From contig OZ316896.1 in the NCBI GenBank assembly GCA_973895155.1, forward strand, positions 16,492,001 through 16,556,000: a DNA stretch of 64,000 nucleotides, written 5' to 3'. Under the pieces are notes generated by a model. It was not told the origin of the DNA. It saw only the letters and a program-made list of their open reading frames with translations, and did no database searches. Position 1 is the stretch's first letter; each line of letters begins with the position of its first letter. Source of the DNA: Marsupella aquatica (taxonomy: Eukaryota > Marchantiophyta). Shown here one piece after another: positions 57,552 to 64,000 of this stretch. A program made the position numbers and the translations under genes.

Positions 57552-57893
57552 TGTTAGGTATTTACTCAAGGTCTAGGGTTATAACATGTAATCATAGTTA
57601 GGCTAACTGTAGTCGGAGATGTGGTTAGGTTGACTAGGATGCACACTATATGCCAAACGGTGTTCTTGGATAAGTGCAACTTAGGTTCATTGTTACGGAG
57701 CTAGTTGAGAGATAGGGAGAGTTTGTGATGTGGAAGTTTGGTATGACCGGTTAGCCCAGAGTGCAATAAAAATCTTGTGTGTTCCTGTGGATGTAGCATC
57801 ATGTGAAGATGAACCACATATCTCTTTGTGTCGACTACTTGCTCGTTGGATGTATCATGTGCTTACCATTGCAATTGTCGTCTATGCTCAACA
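57552..57893 (+). mobile_element. Solo LTR of the Copia family with perfect target duplication (342 bp)
   Basis: Starts TGTTAGGTATTTACTC and ends TATGCTCAACA, the reverse complement of the ends of the LTR at 16,711. It is flanked on both sides by TTCAA, a perfect 5-bp target-site duplication. Internal blocks (GAGATAGGGAGAG, GAGTGCAATAAA, GTTCCTGTGGA) match the same family read on the opposite strand. GCAATAAAAATC is the likely poly(A) signal region. No internal domain adjoins it, so it is a clean solo LTR. An ORF at 57,730-58,005 crosses its right end and is not a gene. Confidence 0.92.
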
Positions 57894-58774
57894 TTCAAAT
57901 TTTGTGTTCAATATATTGATTTTAATTGGCCTTAACAAGGTGAATCATTATATTAATTGGATTTTTAATTATCTTTTGAACCCCTTTACATTTGAGTTCG
58001 CTTAGAGTATTTTGAATTTATTTTGGTTCCCCTCATAAATGTTCAATCTTTACTTTTCAATTGCTCCTTAGTGAATTCTATCTTTTCTCATGAGAGTGAG
58101 AGAAATGATTTTGAACAACATGCACATCTGCATGTACTAAGTTCCCCTCATGGTTTCCTTTACAAAATTTATGGTTTTAATTGAGTTTACTAACATTACT
58201 TAGAAGCAAGTGAAAACATGTATCTTATGTGCAAAACTCTTGTGCGCAACCCTTCGGTCAGGTACTTTCAAGGTCATTATTTGCTTTTCCTTGCATGTGT
58301 ACTTATAGTTTTGTGTATTATTCATTCACTCTTAATTAACATATACTTTGCATATATTCTCTTCTTTTATCATAAATAAATTCTATGAATTCCATATCAC
58401 TACAAGACAAAAACAAGTAGGCATGTTCCAGGATGAACATGCTATACTATATGCTATATCCATGAGGAATATTAAAAATCTAGTACATTTTTCGATGTAC
58501 CTAATTTGGCCCTTTGTTTTAACATTGTATTTACATATTCCTTTCCAAATTATTTACACCCAACTTGCCAAAAGCAAAGTCGTGTAGCAGGTTTGGCATT
58601 TTACCATTTGACCATGATCATGAAGTTTAAGGTCACTGCAGTCACATATATGTAAGGAAATTTTCCCTAAAAGGACCCCACAAGGAGCAATCATGTCAAT
58701 CACAGGAACCTGTTACTATGAATGTGAGCTCCCCCCACAAAATGTCACCCTCATAGGATTAATGAATTCAGTTT
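57894..58774. other. No recognised gene
   Basis: AT-rich DNA with short ORFs only. A CACTACAAGA word at 58,398 resembles a CACTA terminus but has no partner in the window. Confidence 0.4.
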
Positions 58775-59200
58775 TTATTCACCTGTCTCCCAAAGTACCC
58801 AATAATATTAACTTGCCTCCAAAACAAAATTAATTATCCACTGGCCTCGATTTTCACATTCCAGTTAGTATTAGCTTGTACACCGGTTACCATTGCCATG
58901 TAGAAAATTGGTACTAGCTAGCCTCAACTTACCACGGCCCCCCTTCCCCATGGTAGGGCACAGTCGTAGGTCTGGGAGGGGTGAAAACTCATCCTTTTTT
59001 GCTCCACTCCCCTCACAAAAACCAACACTTTTGGCCCTAATTTTTACTCAGGGAACCACAGCGGGGAAGGGAATGGGGGCAACGGGATGCTAACCCAAAT
59101 ACAAATTGGGGGGGGGGGGGGGGGTGGCTGCGTTGATAACTAATTTTGTTTGGAGGACAGTTTAATAATGTTGGGTAGTTTGGGGGACAGGTTTTAATAA
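58775..59200. mobile_element. MITE-like element with long inverted ends and a G17 tract
   Basis: The left end from about 58,781 (CCTGTCTCCCAAAGTACCC, then TTGCCTCCAAAACAAAATTA) pairs as inverted repeat with the right end at about 59,125-59,195. Read on minus, the right end is CCTGTCCCCCAAACTACCC then CTGTCCTCCAAACAAAATTA. The arms extend for about 70 bp with scattered mismatches. A run of 17 G at 59,108-59,124 sits at the inner edge of the right arm. No transposase; target duplication not resolved. Confidence 0.65.
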
Positions 59201-61744
59201 AAAGCTGTTGATTAATTTTCTTCACGCTCAAAACACAAAAGTTTATTGAAGTCATCCAAGTATATAGTTTCATTTATTTATCTGTGAGACTGTAAGGCCT
59301 AGCCCCAGCCGCACAAGGATACATGAGAGAAAACAATTCTCTGCAGCCATCCATCATGCCACAAAATAAGTTGTGGGAGAAAAGATATAGTACGTCTACA
59401 CTACAATGTGTTTTGGGAGCATGAAGGCAAAAAATGGTTTGCTCTCACTCTGTTTCTTATCTCCGTTGTAAAACACCCGTGGTGGACTTCATGTTCCAAG
59501 GCGAACCCAGGTTCTTGCTGACAGGTTTGCATAGCCATGTGTTGGGAGAACATAGAGGTTGAACCAATGGCTATGGTCCAACATGAGTGGATGTATCCTG
59601 AGAATTCAACAGACCATTCCCACTATGCACCCCAAGGCAAACCAACCCTACTTACCCTCCAAACCCTGCTTGTTTCCTTGCTGTTCCAGTTGAATTATCT
59701 GTTAAAGAGATTTTCATTTATCATCTATTTAGTTAGTCAGTAGTTAAAGGTGACGGTATACCTAATGTATTCCAAAAAACCTGCAGCAAAAACTAGCTGG
59801 GCACAGAGAGCACACAACACACCAGAACAACAGACACCAGCAGACACCACAACGCCCCAAGTGCCCAAGAAAACAGGACCCAGATCACCGCGTCGGGCCC
59901 GGAATGGTTCAAGAGATCATTGAAACATATGTAAGTAAAAGCCCCTTGATTATTCTGGGGAATGTTTTTTGGATGGTACTAAATTTTTCACCAGCATATT
60001 GCATCTTGCCTTGTGCAGTAGAAGTACTACTGTAAGATCTCTGTCCCACCTCCATAATGTAAGATTGTGCAATATCCAATTTTGATGATGACCAGACATG
60101 TACCATGTATCACATTCAATTTGAATGATGAGTGACAGTGGATGATAGAAGTAACACTCATTACATCTAAGTCTAAACAATATAATCTACAATTTCATTT
60201 TCTTTTTTCGCGGTCTGTTTACAAAATATCATCATGGTGTGAAGTTTCCCATTTACTAACCTAAAGGTGCAATTGGGCACCTTTTCTATGCCCAACCCCT
60301 GACTCTTCCCGCAACTCACGCACTCCTTGATATGCAATTGCTAGATGGATTGCTTGTCCATCTCACCTACCTCCACAACACTTGCTATGACGAATGTTGC
60401 ACAACACGTTAGCCCACTGGGCTGATGTAACATAATTATGCCTAGCTCTTTAGCCAAACATTGACTCTGGTTAGTGAAGTATTAACCAAACCTCCTACTG
60501 GAATTCACAAACACATGCTACAGGTCAAGCAGTGCCTTTGAAATTAAAAGCTATAATGTGGCTGTTTATGTAAATTGGTACATTTCAAAGCCTTTGGACA
60601 TTGAATTAGGAAAAGACCCTACACGCTTTACCTTACACATAGACCATATCAGGGTGTGAGAGCACTCTCCCACCAGAGCATGGTAAATCCCAATCAAGGT
60701 TCAAGTTCAAGTTTATTGTAAGGCTCAATGCAAAAGGACAGAGATTCAACTCGATTCAGGTGAAAATACAAAATGTCTCCGTCCTCGTCTCCTATGAGGC
60801 TATGATCGGTGGGCCAGGTTTTCGAAAGAAGAGAACTGAGCCTCTATTGGTGTCCTTTTCTGGGCACGAAAGACGACAGAAACTCCCACAGTCTCAATTC
60901 CCAATTCCCAATCTCACAACGAGAGTCGTCTGTCAATGTCCTTTGCTCCCATCGCCATTTCCAGTGCAAAATTAGATTTGTAGGGCAAAGTACGGTACAA
61001 CGTTTATTTCAACGAGCGAAGCCCGTACCCCCATTGTCCAACGCTTTGCACCGAATTCCAAGATCACAAGAACTATTTTGTTCAGTACAACAAACTGCAA
61101 CAAACTGCTGCAGAGTTCTAGAGTCTTCGTCTCCTGAGGAACCCTGAGTACCTGACTCCCAAACTACACGCACTTCGGTGTTCGTTCGTTTTTCGATGTT
61201 CCCAAACAAATCCTGCTTCCTTCTCGCCGGGCATGGCATGGCATGCAACAGCATGGGTCAATGCTCCATGTTAGGTATGCATCCATACACGTCTGCCATG
61301 CGCTCCGGGTCTTCCAGGATGACAGGTGAAACTGTCATTCTTGTACCGTATCTGACACCCACTTCGTGTATGACAGTCATCCCTTTGACCTGGGTACTGT
61401 AAGGGGCCCTCTTTATGAGACGCTGCAAGAGGAGGAGTGGACTCCACCAGACATCAGAAGACCAGCAGCAGTAGCAGCAGCAGCACTGCTCCTTCATTCA
61501 TCAGCCCACATGCAAAAGCGTTCCCTGCAGTGACAGTTGTGACATAGCCAAGACCCAAGAGTCCAAGACTCCAAGTTACTCTCCAGGAGCCTGTACTGCA
61601 ATCACCGCCAGAAAGAATGCAGTCAGCTCTAGATAAGTGCACAAACCAGAAGTGCAAAACCTGGATAATTGCAAGGGGTCTCATTCTACCCTTTTGTTGA
61701 CCACTTTTGCTTTCAGCTGTACTGCTATCCTCTCCCAAATAATT
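59201..61744. other. No recognised gene
   Basis: Short ORFs on both strands without domains or linked splice sites. CAG/CAA-like low complexity occurs near 61,455-61,490 (AGCAGCAGTAGCAGCAGCAGC region). Confidence 0.4.
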
Positions 61745-62025
61745 TGGTACCCTGTCCCCCAAAAAAAATTAGTTTACCAACTTGCCCCCCATTTTGTATA
61801 TGGGTTAGGGTTAACCCAAGACCTGGTTGCTGATGCCACATGGTGAGTTGTCACTGGTTTGGGCTAACCAGTGGCTCTCCCCCTACTATCTCCTCCTTGC
61901 CCCGTTGATGGAAATTATTTCCCAAGCACTTCGATGGGGTGGGGAGGAGATGGGAGGGGGAGAGCTGCTGTCACAGCCATATATGGTCTAATTTGGTGCC
62001 CAAAAGTTTGGGGGCCAGGTTATTT
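61745..62025. mobile_element. Second MITE-like element, related to 58,775-59,200
   Basis: The left end CCCTGTCCCCCAAAAAAAA, then TTACCAACTTGCCCCCC, matches the word order of the element at 58,775. The right end at about 62,010-62,025, read on minus, is AATAACCTGGCCCCCAAA, an imperfect inverted partner of about 18 bp. The interior is C-rich then G-rich with no coding capacity. Boundaries are approximate. Confidence 0.5.
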
Positions 62026-63998
62026 TCAATGTGACCAAGAGGGTTTTGTCAGTCCATCTGCGCATCATGTCTCTTTGTGTCCATCCAAACTTTACCTTAC
62101 TGTACGTTTTAGAAAAAATATGTAATTCAAAAAAAAATTCAAGGCTGCAGCGATTTCTATTTGACTACATATTTTGGTCAATGGTGTTGATGACGCTATG
62201 GCATGCCCTATCCCTATCTATCATAGATATATAGCAAGAAGTAATGACTATGAGAGGCTTGCATGTTTGCAGATATTTATTCACCAGTACAAAGAACTGA
62301 TATCTTTGCTTTAAAAGTTTCATTCATGATTTCTAAAACAATCATAGTTCTCTTAACCTTCTGAGCCTTCACGTCGGTCAAGCTATGGGAGAACAAAATA
62401 GTCACTTTGCCACACTAGTTTACTAAATTTAAGACCATTATTGAGTAAAATATGGTGACCTGGATCCACCAGGTTCTGAAAATGGACAGTGGTAGTTTAA
62501 GCCAGGGACTCTATTCTACTTTTTCTTTGGTACTTTGTGCTTTCAATTGCCAGAAAGTTAATGCTAGGAAGGACCACCATGTTTGACTGAAATATTCAAA
62601 TGGACCAAATATTTATCTTTGTTCTTTTCAAGACTCCAGCAGACCAGCAATTTTGAATTAGAATCCAGAATTGGGAGGCCTTTTACAAAACAATTGCTAT
62701 TTGGAAAATGACAAAATCTGAAAATGATCTATATAAGTTTTCCCATCTGCCCGAGCAACTTGTCCATACATAAAAATCCATGAGACTATGAGAGCTTTGG
62801 TTCGTGGTTAGTCATTATCTACCTACCTAATCATGATGAAAAGCCACTTTGCAGGGCCTCTCATGGTCTAGAGTGAAGCATCTGGACCATTCTCCTCGTG
62901 CATGAATGAAGTTGAGGATATGAGTGGAAGACAAGGACAATTGTGGAAATGGCACGAAGCCGATTCTTCGCCAATATTTGCATTCAAGGAATGGGCACTC
63001 AGGTTAGTTTAATGAAGAGTATGATGGATGTTTATATTGAAGAATATTACTTGATGGACCCATGAAATGTTGAGCACGTTTGATTTAAGGTCCATCAACG
63101 ATCTGCATCACTCATCAAGTAACATTGCTCATTTTTTGGGATGATCAAATATATGTATCTAGTTTAGTAAAAGAACACACTCGCTGGTGACGGTCACATG
63201 TTAGCATCTTTCGTCAGGTTTACGTTAATGACCTACATACCTAGGGTAGGCACATCGTCACTCGATCTGAGTGGTCAACTAATTATTCACTAGCGCGAGC
63301 CTGGCTATGCCATGAGGGATGGGCTTACTCTTTGAGGCTACCATTTTTTAATGCACGTGGGCGATTGTGTACACACTCACCCTGTACAGAAATTGCAAAG
63401 AAAATGCCTCAAAACAACTGAAAGGAGGCAGTACGTTTCTGCTGTAGCGTAGCAGCATTGAGCAATGATGTCAGCTCAGTACCAGGATGGTACTTGCCTC
63501 ATCCTCCTCCCTCATCACTGCCTAGAACTCTAGAACTAGGCACATTAATCAGTTCGCAACTAGAGCAGTCATGAGCCCCAGAAATGGCTGTGTTGACTCG
63601 CCATCGAGGCGACGTCGTGATTTATGATGCAGTTTCTAATTATACGAACTGTCTCGAAAGAATTTTTTAGTGTCGAGTCAAATTATGGCCTCAGAGTCGA
63701 TTCTTTAAGACCTTCGTTAAGGGGCCTGAGTCAATAATGAGAATGCCCATTAACGGTGACGATAACACTCATAGTGTTCAGATCGGAAGCATGTTCACTG
63801 CTCTCGATTCGGTACCACCTCCTGAATCCTCTTGAGCTTTGACTCGTGGTGCAGCAGACGAATAATGCCGTGCTGTACGTTGTGAGCTCCAATTGTTCGG
63901 ACTCGGAGCTTGCTGATGAATCCTGACGACATTTCGTGCAGGGTTCTTTCGCGACCATTAATGCGGATGACATCGACGCTCCTCTTAAATCTCATCAT
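62026..63998. other. No recognised gene; unidentified minus ORF at the right edge
   Basis: Mostly AT-rich non-coding sequence. A minus ORF from 63,998 to 63,795 (67 codons, MMRFKRSVDVIRINGRERT start) has a soluble, basic, coding-like composition, and a second minus frame overlaps it (63,973-63,731). It may be an exon of a gene that continues beyond the window. I do not recognise it. Confidence 0.3.
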
Positions 63999-64000
63999 TC

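Noticed and set aside
57730-58005. 91-codon ORF on +
   Set aside because: It begins inside the solo LTR at 57,552-57,893 and runs into flanking DNA; the LTR explains it.
58398-58407. CACTACAAGA as a CACTA transposon end
   Set aside because: No inverted partner, no subterminal repeats and no transposase near it; a single 10-base word is not enough.
1-64000. tRNA, rRNA or small nuclear RNA genes
   Set aside because: I looked for tRNA arm motifs such as GGTTCRAATCC and saw none in a cloverleaf context; a covariance-model scan would be needed to be sure.

Overview
This window is nuclear DNA of a land plant. It holds one large multi-exon gene with GT-AG introns that belongs to the plant-specific EDM2 family (triple PHD module plus methyltransferase-like domain). 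It also holds CACTA (En/Spm-type) transposase remnants, a Copia gag with an initiator-Met-tRNA primer binding site, and a degraded reverse transcriptase. I cannot name the species. A seed-free plant is possible but weakly supported. Gene density is very low: one intact host gene and one intact small ORF in 64 kb, the rest being decayed mobile elements and short tandem arrays. | Layout. 1-2,450: no recognised gene, degenerate GC-rich repeats at the left edge. 2,554-3,252: an intact, intronless 232-codon ORF that is a stand-alone EDM2-type triple PHD module. 3,284-12,858: a decayed CACTA element on + with a TNP2-type transposase pseudogene (5,071-8,864), a second TnpA-like pseudogene (about 9,180-11,926), a 12-bp minisatellite and a clear right terminus (TAGTG at 12,854-12,858). 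14,451-17,054: a minus-strand Copia fragment (LTR, primer binding site, long leader, gag). 17,088-18,351: a frameshifted coiled-coil remnant. 19,050-22,055: a second, older CACTA transposase remnant on minus. 23,758-24,178: a solo LTR of the same Copia family. 25,600-31,640: a repeat-rich stretch with several local tandem arrays and a long palindrome. 32,440-34,760: a degraded reverse transcriptase. 37,075-37,425: 75/76-bp repeats. 38,945-52,769: the EDM2-like gene on +. 54,186-62,030: intergenic DNA with a G18 hairpin, a third LTR of the same family with a perfect 5-bp target duplication, and two related MITE-like elements. | Main observation. The EDM2-like gene can be reconstructed as 21 coding exons whose splice phases all agree, giving about 1,487 codons with no break. 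The same triple-zinc-finger architecture, in the same order and ending at the same point, occurs about 36 kb away as a single-exon ORF next to, or inside, a CACTA transposon. EDM2 in Arabidopsis controls heterochromatin at transposon-containing genes, so a transposon-associated copy of its histone-reading module is a candidate decoy or co-opted silencing factor. That functional idea is inference. The shared architecture and open frame are read directly from the sequence.
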